Below are positions 6,583 to 16,067 of a stretch of 64,000 nt of DNA, piece after piece; the first letter of the stretch is position 1, and each line of letters opens with the position of its first letter. The stretch is from assembly GCA_025916135.1 (NCBI GenBank), contig CP104793.1, positions 4,253,001 to 4,317,000 on the forward strand, given 5' to 3'. The stretch is from Rhodobacteraceae bacterium D3-12 (GTDB taxonomy: Bacteria; Pseudomonadota; Alphaproteobacteria; Rhodobacterales; Rhodobacteraceae). The translations under genes were made by a program, and so were the position numbers. Below the pieces are notes generated by a model. The model did no database searches. It was not told the origin of the DNA and was given only the letters and a program-made list of their open reading frames with translations.

Positions 6583-9486
6583 CTAAGCGACCGGTTGGGT
6601 CGGGAGAATTCGCTGCGGATGAGTGCTTGATTGGCCAGCACTCGGAAAAATACTGCAATCTGCTGCACGTCTCGCGATTTCGAAATTTTGTGGGTTTCGG
6701 TCCACACACCGCTGCAGGACTGACCGCCAAGCGCCGTATCTAGGACCGGTTGGATAAAAGTGAATCGCGTTTGCGGAGGCCTTGGAAAGTTCCCGTTGAA
6801 TGGGTTGATCGGCCTTCCAAGCAGGGTCCTCCGCCAGCGCCAACAGGTGCGCGCCCCATCGCTCCAGATCCTTAAATCTCTGTGCTTTACCGTAGGGGCC
6901 AATCGCATTGACGGAGGCCATAGAAAGTTCCAGTTGAATGGGTTGATCGGTCTTCCAAGCAGGGTTCTCCGCCAGTGCCAGAAGGTGCGCGCCCCATCGC
7001 TCCAGATTTTCAAACCGCTGCGCTTTGCCGTAGTAATGAATCGCGTTGACGGAGGCCCGGGCAAGTTGCAGTTGAATGGGATGATCGGCCTTCCAAGCTG
7101 TGTCCTCCGTCAGCGCCAACAGGTGCGCGCCCCATCGCTCCAGATCCTCAAATCGCTGCGCTTCGCCATAGGAACTAATCGCGTTGAGGGAGGCTTTGGC
7201 AAGTTGCAGTTGAATGGGTTGATCGGCCTTCCAAGCAGGGTCCTCAGCCAGCGCCGACAGGGGTGCGCCCCATCGCTCCAGATCCTCAAACTGCTGTGCT
7301 TCACCGTAGGAAGCAATCGCGTTGACTGAGGCCACAGCAAGTGCCAGTTGAATGGGATGATCTGCCTTCCAAGCTGTGTCCTCCGTCTGCGTCAACAGGT
7401 GCGCGCCCCATCGCTCCAGATCTTCAAACTGCTGCGCTTTGCCGTGGTGATGAATCGCGTTAAGGGAGACCTCGGCAAGGGCCTGTTGCATGGGTTGATC
7501 TTCCTTCCAAGCAGTATCCTCCGACAGCGCCGACAGGTGCGCGCCCCATCGCTCCAGATCCTCAAATCGCTGCGCTTCGCCATAGGAACTAATCGCGTTG
7601 AGGGAGGCTTTGGCAAGTTGCAGTTGAGTGGGTTGATCTGCCTTCCAAGCAGGGTCCTCAGTCAGCGCCAACAGGCGTGCGCCCCATCGCTCCAGATCTT
7701 CAAATCGCTGTGCTTCGCCATAGGATCTAATCGCGTTGACTGAGGCCATAGCAAATTGCAGTTGAATGGGATGATCGGCCTTCCAAGCAGTGTCCTCTGC
7801 CAGCGCCAACAGGCGCGCGTGCCATCGCTCCAGATCCTCAAACCGCTGTGCTTTTCCGTAGGAATTGATCGCGTTGACTGAGGCCATAGCAAGTTGCAGT
7901 TGAATGGGTTGACCGGCCTTCCAAGCAGCGTCCTCCGCCAGCGCCAACAGGCGCGCGCCCCATCGCTCCAGATCCTCAAATCGCTGTGCTTCGCCGCAGG
8001 AACTAATCTTGTTGACATAGGCCTTAGCAAGGCACAGCTGAGTTTCATATTCCAACATTCGGACTTTCGCGAGACGCTCCAACACCTCCAGCCGAGGTAC
8101 CGGTTGCGCAAGTTCGTTGTTGAATTCAGCGATGCGCGCCTCGCAATGCTCAGGTGCTTGGGTTTCATATACGCGCCAAAGTTGGTTGCTAAATGGTCTG
8201 TATCTGCTTGCGCCGGGGCCCGAACTCAGGCTGACCAACCGTTCAAAATAGGCTATTGGGTTTGCCTGAGCGGCAGCGGCCGCGATGTCTTCCCAGCCCC
8301 CTTCGCCCATGGTTTCCAGAAAATGCAGCACGGCGAAATCTGCGAATGGATCGGGCAACAGGGGCGGAGTATAATTTTTGATCAAGCGGGTGTCTTCGTA
8401 CCCGTGTAGTTTCATCCTTGCTCGAACGGGAAATGCTTTGCCGAACACAGCCCGCCAGTCGACGCCGCCGCAGGGGCCGGCCCAGGCCGCGAAGGCCAGA
8501 TAGGCGGCGGCACCCTCGCCCTCACCGGCCAGACGCTCGTTCACACGGGCGCGTAGGGTCCGTTCAACATCTTCGCCCAAAAGGACATAAAGAGGGCGCC
8601 CACCAGCCTTGCGGATCAGATCATCCGAGGCTTGGGCATTGATCTGGCGGAGATGCTCATCCGACAGATCGGACAGAGCAAGCGGCGGCTGTTCTTTGTC
8701 GCGCAGGCTGTTGATCGTGGTCGGGTCGCGGTCATCGGTCAGCTCTGGTGGCAGTTGGTCGACGATCAGAACGCGAAGGTAGACTTCTTTCTTGAGCAAT
8801 TCATCAAGCGCTTCGGTGCCAAATTGTCGTCTTGCGAATTCATCAATGACAATGGCTGTCTTCTTGTGCCGGCGAAACCGAGCTGTGGTGATCTCGACTA
8901 TCGATCCGTTTGCCAGATAGCCAACATCCCAGCCCAACCCGCGAAGTCTGCGCAGCCATGCATTGGCCAACCTGGACTTACCTGCCGCGTGGGCGCCCGA
9001 AAGGACCATCCAGCACGGCCCATCGCCGGCATGTCCACCCGCGAACCGCATCAGAGCGCTTAGTTCTTCGTCGCGTCCGACCAAGGCCGCACCTTCGAAT
9101 AATGGGTCATCTGAATAGGTTTTTTGACGTGAAATTTCCATGTCCAAGATGTCGGGCGGCTCTGGCCAAACCAATGGAACAAGAACGCGAATTGGCCCCA
9201 CTGAGACCAATCCAACAGCGGCAAATATTTTGAGCGCCTTGGCCAACTCAGGATCTTGAAAAAAGCCGCGGGAGCGAAGAATATCGAAAACGCCTTCTAC
9301 TTTGTCGGCAAATACGGCGGAAAGATCTTGGACGACGCTCGGAAGAAACTGAAAGAACGCTAGCGCAGCTGCACAAACTCCTAATACGCAGGCAATGATA
9401 ACGGATTTTATCCAAAGGCGACTGCCTCCCGATTGCAACTTTACAAACAAGGCATCGTTCCTTCTAAAACCAAAACACTTCCACAT
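6583..9486 (-). CDS. Membrane-anchored STAND-like P-loop ATPase with nine 46-aa repeats
   Basis: 967 aa. Two hydrophobic segments lie at about 28-48 and 85-107. A P-loop module follows: VGRDEELS (136-143, a common STAND lead-in), Walker A GAHAAGKS (164-171), Walker B AIVIDE (211-216) and LRVLIVDQLPPEL. After a linker, nine nearly identical 46-aa units of the form AQRFEDLERWGA then LLALAEDPAWKADQ and ending VNAI.SYG occupy roughly residues 500-910. They look like two-helix solenoid (TPR-like) units. STAND ATPases with C-terminal solenoids are sensors that oligomerise on ligand binding; many are antiphage proteins. No effector domain is visible here unless the membrane segment serves as one. 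The gene stands alone at the island edge. Function unknown; a defence role is inference. Confidence 0.65.
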   Translation of the reverse strand: MWKCFGFRRNDALFVKLQSGGSRLWIKSVIIACVLGVCAAALAFFQFLPSVVQDLSAVFADKVEGVFDILRSRGFFQDPELAKALKIFAAVGLVSVGPIRVLVPLVWPEPPDILDMEISRQKTYSDDPLFEGAALVGRDEELSALMRFAGGHAGDGPCWMVLSGAHAAGKSRLANAWLRRLRGLGWDVGYLANGSIVEITTARFRRHKKTAIVIDEFARRQFGTEALDELLKKEVYLRVLIVDQLPPELTDDRDPTTINSLRDKEQPPLALSDLSDEHLRQINAQASDDLIRKAGGRPLYVLLGEDVERTLRARVNERLAGEGEGAAAYLAFAAWAGPCGGVDWRAVFGKAFPVRARMKLHGYEDTRLIKNYTPPLLPDPFADFAVLHFLETMGEGGWEDIAAAAAQANPIAYFERLVSLSSGPGASRYRPFSNQLWRVYETQAPEHCEARIAEFNNELAQPVPRLEVLERLAKVRMLEYETQLCLAKAYVNKISSCGEAQRFEDLERWGARLLALAEDAAWKAGQPIQLQLAMASVNAINSYGKAQRFEDLERWHARLLALAEDTAWKADHPIQLQFAMASVNAIRSYGEAQRFEDLERWGARLLALTEDPAWKADQPTQLQLAKASLNAISSYGEAQRFEDLERWGAHLSALSEDTAWKEDQPMQQALAEVSLNAIHHHGKAQQFEDLERWGAHLLTQTEDTAWKADHPIQLALAVASVNAIASYGEAQQFEDLERWGAPLSALAEDPAWKADQPIQLQLAKASLNAISSYGEAQRFEDLERWGAHLLALTEDTAWKADHPIQLQLARASVNAIHYYGKAQRFENLERWGAHLLALAENPAWKTDQPIQLELSMASVNAIGPYGKAQRFKDLERWGAHLLALAEDPAWKADQPIQRELSKASANAIHFYPTGPRYGAWRSVLQRCVDRNPQNFEIARRAADCSIFPSAGQSSTHPQRILPTQPVA
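6760..8001 (-). repeat. Nine tandem 138-bp coding repeats
   Basis: The word GCGCCCCATCGCTCCAG returns about every 138 bp (near 6850, 6988, 7126, 7264 and so on to about 7954), matching nine 46-aa protein units. The copies differ by scattered substitutions but keep length and frame, as expected for selection plus recent unit duplication or exchange. Confidence 0.85.
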
Positions 9487-9734
9487 ATTATGCTATCGCG
9501 CGGTGAAGCGTTGTCCACGGATTTGTCAACCATTTTCACATAGACACTCACGATGCTACAGTCTTGCCAGCCTTCAAAAAGTTTTCGAACCTTTGCGGCC
9601 CTCGCCGCTAGGGGATGCCGCTGCGGTGTGGCTTGCAAGAGCCGTCCTTCTTTTTTCGTTTGAGCCTAAGCAGGACTTTCTTTCTACGGGCGAACGTCAT
9701 TCCCCATAAAGTGGACCAATAACCCCAAGATACT

Positions 9735-10100
9735 TTGACCATACCGCGACCGATCCTGTGGACCTTTAGGCGCTGCCCCTATGCAATGCGGGCGCGAATG
9801 GCGGTGTTGAGCGCGGGTCTGGAGGTGAATCTCCGCGAGATCAAATTGAAAGATAAGCCGGAGGCGTTTCTTCGGGCCTCGCCCTCGCCCTCGCCCTCGG
9901 CCACGGTACCTAGTTTGCAAGCGAGTGAGCTAAGTTTGGATGAGAGTTGCGACATCATGTTATAGGCGCTTGGGAAACGTGATCCGCTTGGGCTGTTGAA
10001 CATGCCGAGTATCGGCTAGGCCCTGATTGCCCAGGACAACGGGCCATTCAAAACCGCGCTGGACCAAACGAATTACTCAGTCCGCTATCCTGATCTGGAT
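9735..10100 (+). pseudogene. Glutathione S-transferase N-terminal remnant with two amber codons
   Basis: The frame reads MTIPRPILWTFRRCPYAMRA, the thioredoxin-like N-domain start of a GST, through TVPSLQ and LDESCDIML, then a TAG at 9963. It continues in the same frame ALGKRDPLGLLNMPSIG, a second TAG, then ALIAQDNGPFKTALD to YSVRYPDLD, where it stops at the IS110 fragment. The two TAGs stand where homologues usually have Trp (TGG) and Gln (CAG), so both are G:C to A:T changes. The Pro-Ser run (ASPSPSPSA) is a small duplication. The gene is dead and truncated. Confidence 0.75.
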
Positions 10101-10384
10101 GTACACTCCGCCGCATCATTCTTCTGACGTTTGACAAATGGCTTCAAATAGGCTGGCGGGATCAACCGCACCTCATGGCCCAGCTTGTCAATCTCGCGGC
10201 CCCAGTAATGCGCACCGCCGCAGGTTTCCATCGCAACGACGCAAGGCGATAACTCCTCGAAATACGCGAGCACCTGAGCGCGCGGTAGCTTCTTGCGCAC
10301 AACTGCCCGACCTGCGCCGTCTGTTCCATGAACCTAGAATACAATCTTCGCCAGATCGAGCCCAACTGTGATAATCTCCGATAT
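10101..10384 (-). pseudogene. IS110-family transposase N-terminal remnant
   Basis: On the minus strand the frame reads ISEIITVGLDLAKIVF, TAG, then VHGTDGAGRAVVRKKLPR, LSPCVVAMETCGGAHYWGRE, LGHEVRLIPPAYLKPFVKRQ and KNDAAE. This is the start of an IS110 DEDD transposase including the catalytic Asp of GLDLAK. The usual ATG is ATA here (10382-10384), and the TAG stands for the expected Gln of FQVHG. The remnant ends at the GST remnant, so the element probably landed in the GST gene and then lost most of its length. The transposase cannot be made from this copy. Confidence 0.75.
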
Positions 10385-10536
10385 GACCGCTCTCCTTTGT
10401 GAGTCCATACAAAGCCACAAAACCACATCAATGTCGTCGGGGGCGGTTACAGCATCAGTCCCGACCAGGCTGCGGCCCTACGGCCTGGCCATCCGAAGTG
10501 TTGCGAGGCAGGGGGCTGGTATCCGGACATTGCCTC

Positions 10537-11486
10537 TCACACCTTGCGCGCGGGCATGTCCTCCAGCGGGGTCTGCGCCCTGCGATCGATCTGCAGGCGC
10601 AGGACATCCGGGCGGGCGGAATGGCCGGCCCCGTCGATCAGGGCCGGGCCCGGTCATTGGCGAAAAGGTCGAGATCCGCAATGACGAGCATGTCGCCCGC
10701 GCCATCCGGCGACGCGGCGAGGAGGCTGCCGTCGGGTCCCCAGATCGCGGAGCGGCCGCCCCCGGTGCCGAGGGAAGTCTGCGGACCCAGCTCCGCCTGC
10801 ATCCGTTCGATGTAGGCCGGCGTGATATGGTTCTGCGCCATGACGACAAAGCACTGGGCCGTAAGGGCATGGGCCGACATGAGTACCTCGACCTGCCGAT
10901 CATAGGCGCCGCCGCGCGTGGACAGGGGTGCAAAGGTCGGCCAGCTTGCGCAGTGGATCTGCTCTCCCATGTCGATCAGCGCCTGCCGGGGGAGGTTCAG
11001 CATATGCTCGTAGCAGATAAGGCCGCCGGTGCGTCCGACCGGCCAGTCTGCGACGAAGAGTCCGCTGCCGTCCCCACGCCCCCAGAGCATCCGCTCCGCG
11101 TAGGTCGGCTGCAATTTGCGGTGAACCCCGGTCAGGTTGCCGTCCGCGGCGATGAAGGCCTGGGCGTTGAACATCGTGCTGCCGACCCGTTCCGACAGAC
11201 CGAGCACCACGGCGACCCCGGCGTCGCGCGCGGCTTGGCAGACGGGCTCCAGCTCTCCGGCGGCGATGTCGACGGACTGCGCCAGGTAGGTGACATACAT
11301 CGGGTGCTGCTGTCCGGGCGGGTAGAGGTTGATCCAGTAGGGGAAGCCGGGAATGAAGGTCTCCGGGAACACCAGCAGCTCGACCTCCTCGGCCCCGGCA
11401 CGAGCGATCGTCTCGCAGGCCAAGGTTATTCCGGCGGGTTTGTCCAGCGCCACGGGCGCGCAATGGGCGGCGGCGACACGAGGCAT
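10537..11486 (-). CDS. Nitrilase / carbon-nitrogen hydrolase (frameshift near C-terminus)
   Basis: Nitrilase-branch amidohydrolase with the complete catalytic set: E42 (FPETFIPGFPYW), K124 (VHRKLQPTYAERMLWGRGDG) and C158 (GGLICYEHML). The extended GFPYW and ERMLWGRGDGS signatures point to true nitrilases or cyanide-hydratase relatives that convert a nitrile to acid plus ammonia, rather than amidases. The frame as written stops at 10638, but one base appears missing near 10648-10654 (run of C on the plus strand). Beyond it the typical C-terminal tail GHSARPDVLRLQIDRR continues to a TGA at 10537, giving about 316 aa. It is transcribed divergently from the catabolic operon, sharing the 11487-11607 region with its candidate operator, so it probably belongs to the same regulon. 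Confidence 0.82.
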
Positions 11487-11568
11487 GGGCGGCTCCTTCT
11501 GCCAAAAGATTGGGCGCAGGGGCGGCTGGATCTGAATCCGTCTTGTCAGCTGCGGCGCACTGTTGTTA

Positions 11569-11582
11569 ATGTTATATCAATA
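11569..11582 (+). promoter_or_regulatory. Candidate GntR operator, site 1
   Basis: ATGTTATATCAATA lies in the divergent region between the nitrilase and the first amidohydrolase gene, 25 bp before the latter's start. It aligns without gaps to 15166-15179 and 21633-21646 (consensus WTGKTATAWYRATA). The resident GntR/UTRA regulator at 20206 is the likely reader. Inference from motif recurrence and position. Confidence 0.5.
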
Positions 11583-11607
11583 AGTCAAATGATAAGGCAA
11601 CACGCAC

Positions 11608-12471
11608 ATGACCCAAGACTACGGTGCCATCGACGCGGTGGTGAATATTTGGACAGACGAAGCGCTGGCTGGCCGTCCCGACCGCGAAGAGTTCTACACG
11701 GGAAAGATGAAGGTCGATCAGAATACCTTCGACGGAATCTCGCTGGAGGAGATGCTGCGCCGCATGGATGCCGTCGGTATCGAGAAGTCCTTCCTGATTG
11801 CGGCCAAGGTCGGCCCCCGGCTGCACCGCTCCTGCTACCATGTGCCCTACAAGCTGGTGGCGGACGCAGTGCAAGCTCATCCCGACCGGTTCCTTGGCCT
11901 TGCCGGTGTTGACCCGACCGAGGGCATGGCCGGTGTCCGTGCAATGGAATCCGCGATCCGCGATGACGGTTTCATCGGGGCGCATCTCTATCCGCACTGG
12001 TTCGAGCTGGCGCCGGACCACGCGCGCTATTACCCGTTCTACGCCAAGTGCATCGAACTGGACGTGCCGATCCAGCTGCAGGTCGGCCAGTCAATGGTCT
12101 ACGACAAGAGCTATCCGCGCCGCAGCGTCGGCCGCCCGATCACCCTCGACAGTGTCGCCTGCGATCTGCCCGAACTGAAGCTGATCGGCATTCATGTCGG
12201 AATCCCCTGGACTGACGAGATGATCGCCATGGCCTGGAAGCACGAGAATGTCTTCATCGGATCGGACGCGCATTCGCCCAAGTACTGGCCCGAGAGCTTC
12301 GTCAAGTACATCAACTCCTACGGGCAGGACAAAGTCATCTTCGGCACCGATTTCCCCGTTCTGGACTTCCGGCGGACCATGGAGGAGATCGACGCCCTGA
12401 ACCTGCGGCCGGGCCCCAAACGCAAGTTCTTGCGCGACAACGTGCTGCGCATCTACGGGCTGGAGGGCTGA
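11608..12471 (+). CDS. ACMSD-type amidohydrolase (amidohydrolase family 2)
   Basis: 287 aa TIM-barrel protein of the amidohydrolase-2 family, which includes aminocarboxymuconate-semialdehyde decarboxylase, resorcylate decarboxylases and lactonases. Visible landmarks are GFIGAHLYPHW (about 120-130), IGIHVGIPW (metal-ligand His region), ENVFIGSDAHSP and VIFGTDFPVLDF (the C-terminal catalytic Asp). The N-terminal HxH metal motif is not obvious: the equivalent region reads DAVVNIW. This may mean a single-metal or altered site. It is the first gene of a plus-strand operon; its TGA is one base from the next ATG. It is paralogous to 19334-20178. It most likely does a non-oxidative decarboxylation or ring or lactone hydrolysis in this pathway; the substrate is unknown. 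Confidence 0.78.
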   Translation: MTQDYGAIDAVVNIWTDEALAGRPDREEFYTGKMKVDQNTFDGISLEEMLRRMDAVGIEKSFLIAAKVGPRLHRSCYHVPYKLVADAVQAHPDRFLGLAGVDPTEGMAGVRAMESAIRDDGFIGAHLYPHWFELAPDHARYYPFYAKCIELDVPIQLQVGQSMVYDKSYPRRSVGRPITLDSVACDLPELKLIGIHVGIPWTDEMIAMAWKHENVFIGSDAHSPKYWPESFVKYINSYGQDKVIFGTDFPVLDFRRTMEEIDALNLRPGPKRKFLRDNVLRIYGLEG

Positions 12472-12472
12472 C

Positions 12473-13927
12473 ATGAACCTCGCGGAGGCGTTGGAGATCC
12501 ACGCCCGGGCCCAGCCCGAGCATCCGGCCGTAATCGCCGGGACGACAACCGTCACACATGCCGATTTTGCCGCGCGGGTGCGCGATCTGGCCGCAGGTCT
12601 GCTGGAGCGCGGCATTCGACCGGGTGACCTCGTCGGGGTTTGCCTGTCGGACAGTATCGATCACCTTGTGGCGAACTTCGCGGTGATCCGGATGGGTGCC
12701 GTGCTGTTGCCGATGGACCTGCGCTGGACCCGGGCAGAGCAGCAGCGCCTCGCGATGCACTTCGGCTGCACGCTGGTGCTGGCAGAGACCGACGCGGCGC
12801 CGCTTGTCGGCGTGGCCTGCGCCTCGATGGCAGCAACGATGGGGCAGGGGGCCACTCCGATCGCGCCGGGCGGGGACGCGCCACTGCTGCTGTCGCTGAG
12901 TTCGGGCACGACCGGCAGGCCTAAGGGGCCGCTCATCACGCATGCGCACATGCTCCGACGGTTCTGGACCCACTGGATGAACATCGGGCTGAACGCCTCC
13001 GAACGCTACGTCTCGGCCACGCCTCTCTATTTCGGCGGCGGGCGGACCTTTGCCATGTCGGTGCTGTTCTCGGGCGGGACGGTGATCCTGTTCCCGCCGC
13101 CCTTCCGCGCCCCCGACCTGCTGGCTGAACTGGCGCGCACCCGGGCGACCAGCGCCTTCCTCGTGCCGACTCAGCTGCGCAAGCTGCTGGCTGAGGCGGA
13201 TGCGGTGCTGGCACCTGCCCGCGCCCTGCGGACGCTGATCTCAAGCGGGGCGCCGCTGGACCCGGAGGAGCGGCGCGACCTCTGCACCCGCGTCTGCGCG
13301 AACTTCATCGAATATTACGCTTCGACCGAGGGCGGGGGCGTGTCGATCTCCACCCCGGCGACGCGGACCCATGCGCCGGATTCCGTCGGCCGCCCGGTCT
13401 TTGCCGTCGAGGCACAGGTTGTCGACGACGCCCATACCCCCCTGCCGGCCGGGCAGGTTGGCCGGTTCCGCTATCGCGGTCCCGGTGTGGCGGACAGCTA
13501 TCACATGGATGACGAAGCCAGCCGCGACGCCTTCCACGACGGCTGGTTCTATCCCGGTGATCTGGCCGAGATTGACGCCGGGGGGCATATCACCCTGCGC
13601 GGGCGCACCAAGGACATGATCATCCGGGGCGGGGTCAACATCCACCCCGGCGAGATCGAGACGATCCTGCGCGACCATTCGTCGGTGCGAGACGCGGCGG
13701 TGGTCGGCTGGCCGTCCAAGACGCTGGGCGAAGAGGTCGCGGCCTTCGTGGTCACCGAGGGCCCTACGGACGCAGAGGTGCTGACCGACTGGTGCCGAAG
13801 CCAGCTGGCCCCCTACAAGGTGCCGGCGCTTTTCGTCTCGCTCGACGACATGCCGCGGAACAGTGCCGGCAAGGTGCTGAAGGCGAAACTGGCGACGCGA
13901 CTGCCGGACCGGGACGGCGGGGCATGA
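12473..13927 (+). CDS. AMP-dependent acyl-CoA synthetase/ligase
   Basis: 484 aa ANL-superfamily enzyme that activates a carboxylic acid as acyl-AMP and then acyl-CoA. Motifs: A3 P-loop LSSGTTGRPKGP (about 144-155), YASTEGGG, YPGDLAEID, GRTKDMIIRGGVNIHPGEIE (hinge and A8) and the catalytic lysine in PRNSAGKVLK near the C-terminus. It is shorter than long-chain ligases and close to the benzoate, cyclohexanecarboxylate and fatty-acid small-ligase groups. It is packed in an operon: one base after the amidohydrolase stop, and its own stop overlaps the next start (ATGA). It probably activates an acid released by the hydrolases of the cluster. Confidence 0.88.
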   Translation: MNLAEALEIHARAQPEHPAVIAGTTTVTHADFAARVRDLAAGLLERGIRPGDLVGVCLSDSIDHLVANFAVIRMGAVLLPMDLRWTRAEQQRLAMHFGCTLVLAETDAAPLVGVACASMAATMGQGATPIAPGGDAPLLLSLSSGTTGRPKGPLITHAHMLRRFWTHWMNIGLNASERYVSATPLYFGGGRTFAMSVLFSGGTVILFPPPFRAPDLLAELARTRATSAFLVPTQLRKLLAEADAVLAPARALRTLISSGAPLDPEERRDLCTRVCANFIEYYASTEGGGVSISTPATRTHAPDSVGRPVFAVEAQVVDDAHTPLPAGQVGRFRYRGPGVADSYHMDDEASRDAFHDGWFYPGDLAEIDAGGHITLRGRTKDMIIRGGVNIHPGEIETILRDHSSVRDAAVVGWPSKTLGEEVAAFVVTEGPTDAEVLTDWCRSQLAPYKVPALFVSLDDMPRNSAGKVLKAKLATRLPDRDGGA

Positions 13928-15087
13928 GCCGCTTCTCCCCCGTCTTCGACGCCTTCCAAGCGATGATCGGGGCGGGCGAGATTCCCGGCGCGCGCATCGC
14001 CATTCATCATGCCGGAACGGATCACATCTGGAGCGATGGGGTCCGCACCCCGGCGACCGGTGCGACGCTTGGCTCCGATACGCTGTTTCGTCTCGCCTCC
14101 CTGACCAAGATCGTCTCTTCCGTAGTCGCGCTTCGGTTCGTCGAGCGGGGCGCGCTAGAGATTGATACTCCGGTCCATCACTATCTGCCCGGCCTCGCCG
14201 GGATGCAGGGAGCCACCACGGGTCCGGGGGCCGACGGCCCGAAGCGGGCTGACCCGGTAAGGCCGATGACCGTGCGTGACCTGTTCCGCCATACCTCCGG
14301 GCTGACCTACGGCCAGTTCTCCGACGCGCCGGTGCAGCTGGCCTATCAGGACGTCGGGATGGCGGACCACGATCAGACGCGGGACGACTTACTGGCCAAA
14401 CTGGAGACCCTGCCACTGACGGCCGATCCCGGCACGCAGTTTGGCTACGGCATGTCGACGGATGTGCTGGGCTGGCTACTGGAAGAAATCACCGGCGAAG
14501 ACCTGGAGGCGATCTGCCGGCGGGAGCTGTTCGACCTTGTCGGGATGCGGGATGCGGCCTTCCGCCCTGCCGATGTGTCGCGGATCGCGGAGCCCATGCC
14601 CGACCCGGTGACCGGAGAGATCCCCGTCCTCGGATCGCGCAATTTCTACGAAGCCGGTTGGCTATCGGCCGGGCATGGGCTGTTTGCCTCGGGTCCCGAC
14701 ATGGACCGCTTCGCAGCGCTTCTGCGGGGTCATGGGAGCCTCGACGGCCACCGGATTCTGCGCCCTGACACCTTTGCCGAAATGACCCGCAACCAACTGC
14801 CCGAAGGGGTGCGTTTCGCCCCGGACGTCGCGCTGCTCGGGTCCATGGCGCCGACACCTGAGCGGGGGCAGGGGTTCGGGCTCGGAGTCCTCGTGCGACT
14901 GGAACCGGGGACGCCCAACTACCCCGCAAGCGTCGGGGAATTCGGCTGGAACGGGTTGTCGGGCACCTGTCTCTGGATCGACCCTGAGCACGACCTGTCC
15001 GTCTGCCTGCTGATGCAGTCACCGGTCAATCGAGACACCATACGCCAGCGTCTGAAGTTCATGGTGCACAGTGTGCTGGCCGCCTGA
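13924..15087 (+). CDS. Beta-lactamase-fold serine hydrolase (EstB-like esterase)
   Basis: 387 aa, starting at the ATG that overlaps the ligase stop (ATGA). It is a class C beta-lactamase/DD-peptidase fold with the nucleophile motif SLTK at 59-62 (FRLASLTKIVSS) and a Tyr motif around FGYGMSTDVLGWLLE. The C-terminal GEFGWNGLSGTCLWIDP is the usual replacement of KTG in esterases of this group. No signal peptide, so it is cytoplasmic, which argues against a cell-wall role and for ester, lactone or amide hydrolysis of a pathway intermediate. It is the last gene of the first transcription unit; about 110 bp with a candidate operator follow. Confidence 0.82.
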   Translation: MSRFSPVFDAFQAMIGAGEIPGARIAIHHAGTDHIWSDGVRTPATGATLGSDTLFRLASLTKIVSSVVALRFVERGALEIDTPVHHYLPGLAGMQGATTGPGADGPKRADPVRPMTVRDLFRHTSGLTYGQFSDAPVQLAYQDVGMADHDQTRDDLLAKLETLPLTADPGTQFGYGMSTDVLGWLLEEITGEDLEAICRRELFDLVGMRDAAFRPADVSRIAEPMPDPVTGEIPVLGSRNFYEAGWLSAGHGLFASGPDMDRFAALLRGHGSLDGHRILRPDTFAEMTRNQLPEGVRFAPDVALLGSMAPTPERGQGFGLGVLVRLEPGTPNYPASVGEFGWNGLSGTCLWIDPEHDLSVCLLMQSPVNRDTIRQRLKFMVHSVLAA

Positions 15088-15165
15088 TCGGACGCCTTCA
15101 ATTTGGGCAATCCAACGGCGCGATCCGCACACGAACCCAAGAATAACTTGATCGGTCTGCTATCT

Positions 15166-15179
15166 TTGTTATAATGATA
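15166..15179 (+). promoter_or_regulatory. Candidate GntR operator, site 2
   Basis: TTGTTATAATGATA, an ungapped match to the sites at 11569 and 21633, 16 bp before the GTG start of the acetoacetate decarboxylase-like gene. It lies in AT-rich sequence and is flanked by a 7-bp inverted repeat CTTTGTT/AACAAAG (15164-15170 and 15189-15195). Confidence 0.5.
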
Positions 15180-15194
15180 TATAAATAGAACAAA

Positions 15195-16063
15195 GTGAAT
15201 GATTCGATGACCTCTCCGCGCACCAGACCCTGGAATGGCCAGTCTTGGCCCCGCACCGCGAGCGGGCGGTCCTCGCTGGTCGAGCCGCTGCCGCATCACA
15301 TCAGTTGTGACGCGCTTCACGTCAATTTTCGCGCCGATCCGAGCGCCGTCGCACAATTCTTGCCGCCGGGTCTGGAGCCGCTGGAAGACGGGGCCGGATG
15401 GGTGATGATCGCCGAAATGGCCAAGGTCAGTTCGCATCAGCCCGACCAGATCTGGGCCGATCCGTCGCGCTCCTCCTACAACGAATGCGTGCTGGGGTTC
15501 TATTGCCGGTACGGCGACCGGGTCGGCCGGTTCTCGGCGCTCGTCTGGGTCGATCGGGACTGGTCGCTAGGCATGGGCGCGATCTTCGGCTGGGGCAAGC
15601 GGCTGGGGTCGATCGACCGCACACGCGCGCAGCGGTCGAACCCCGCGCTGACAGGTCAGGATCTGAAGCTGGGCGGCATCGTCTCACGGCATGGGAACCG
15701 GGTTCTCAGCCTGTCGGTCACGCTGGAAAACGGCGGCATCCCACTGGAGGCCATGCCGGTCACGGCGGAGCGACGTTCCTCTATCGCTACATCGCCAGCC
15801 CGTCGCCCGACGTGGACGACATCGAGCAGCTGTTCGAGCTGGGTTTCACCAATGTCCGGCAAACCGACATCCGTGCGGGCAGCGGGCACATCGATTTCGG
15901 TTCCGCCCCGGACGAGGAGCTCGGCCTGCTGGGACGGGTCGAGGTTACCGGCGGCTACATCTATCAGCGCGGCTGGACCACGGACCGGACCGCAAGACTG
16001 CTCGCGGATTTCTCAGGCCCCGCGCAGACCACCGCAACAACGTATTGCAACAGGGAAGACTGA
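15195..16063 (+). CDS. Acetoacetate decarboxylase-family protein (one frameshift)
   Basis: About 289 aa when repaired. The first part reads PHHISCDALHVNFRADPSAV, FLPPGLEPLEDGAGWVMIAEM, then FGWGKRLGSIDRTR, which matches the Lys-bearing active-site strand of the acetoacetate decarboxylase family. Near 15763-15766 one G is missing (ACGG for ACGGG). The frame moves by one and continues ATFLYRYIASPSPDVDDIEQL to EVTGGYIYQRGW and a TGA at 16061-16063. The start is GTG 15195 or ATG 15207. Members remove CO2 from beta-keto acids through a Schiff base, or act as aldolase-dehydratases. It heads the transporter operon and is preceded by candidate operator 2. Probably functional in the organism, with the break a sequencing error. 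Confidence 0.78.
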
Positions 16064-16067
16064 CACC

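Noticed and set aside
6760-8001. CRISPR or intergenic repeat array
   Set aside because: The 138-bp periodic sequence is in frame inside one long gene and codes for protein repeats.
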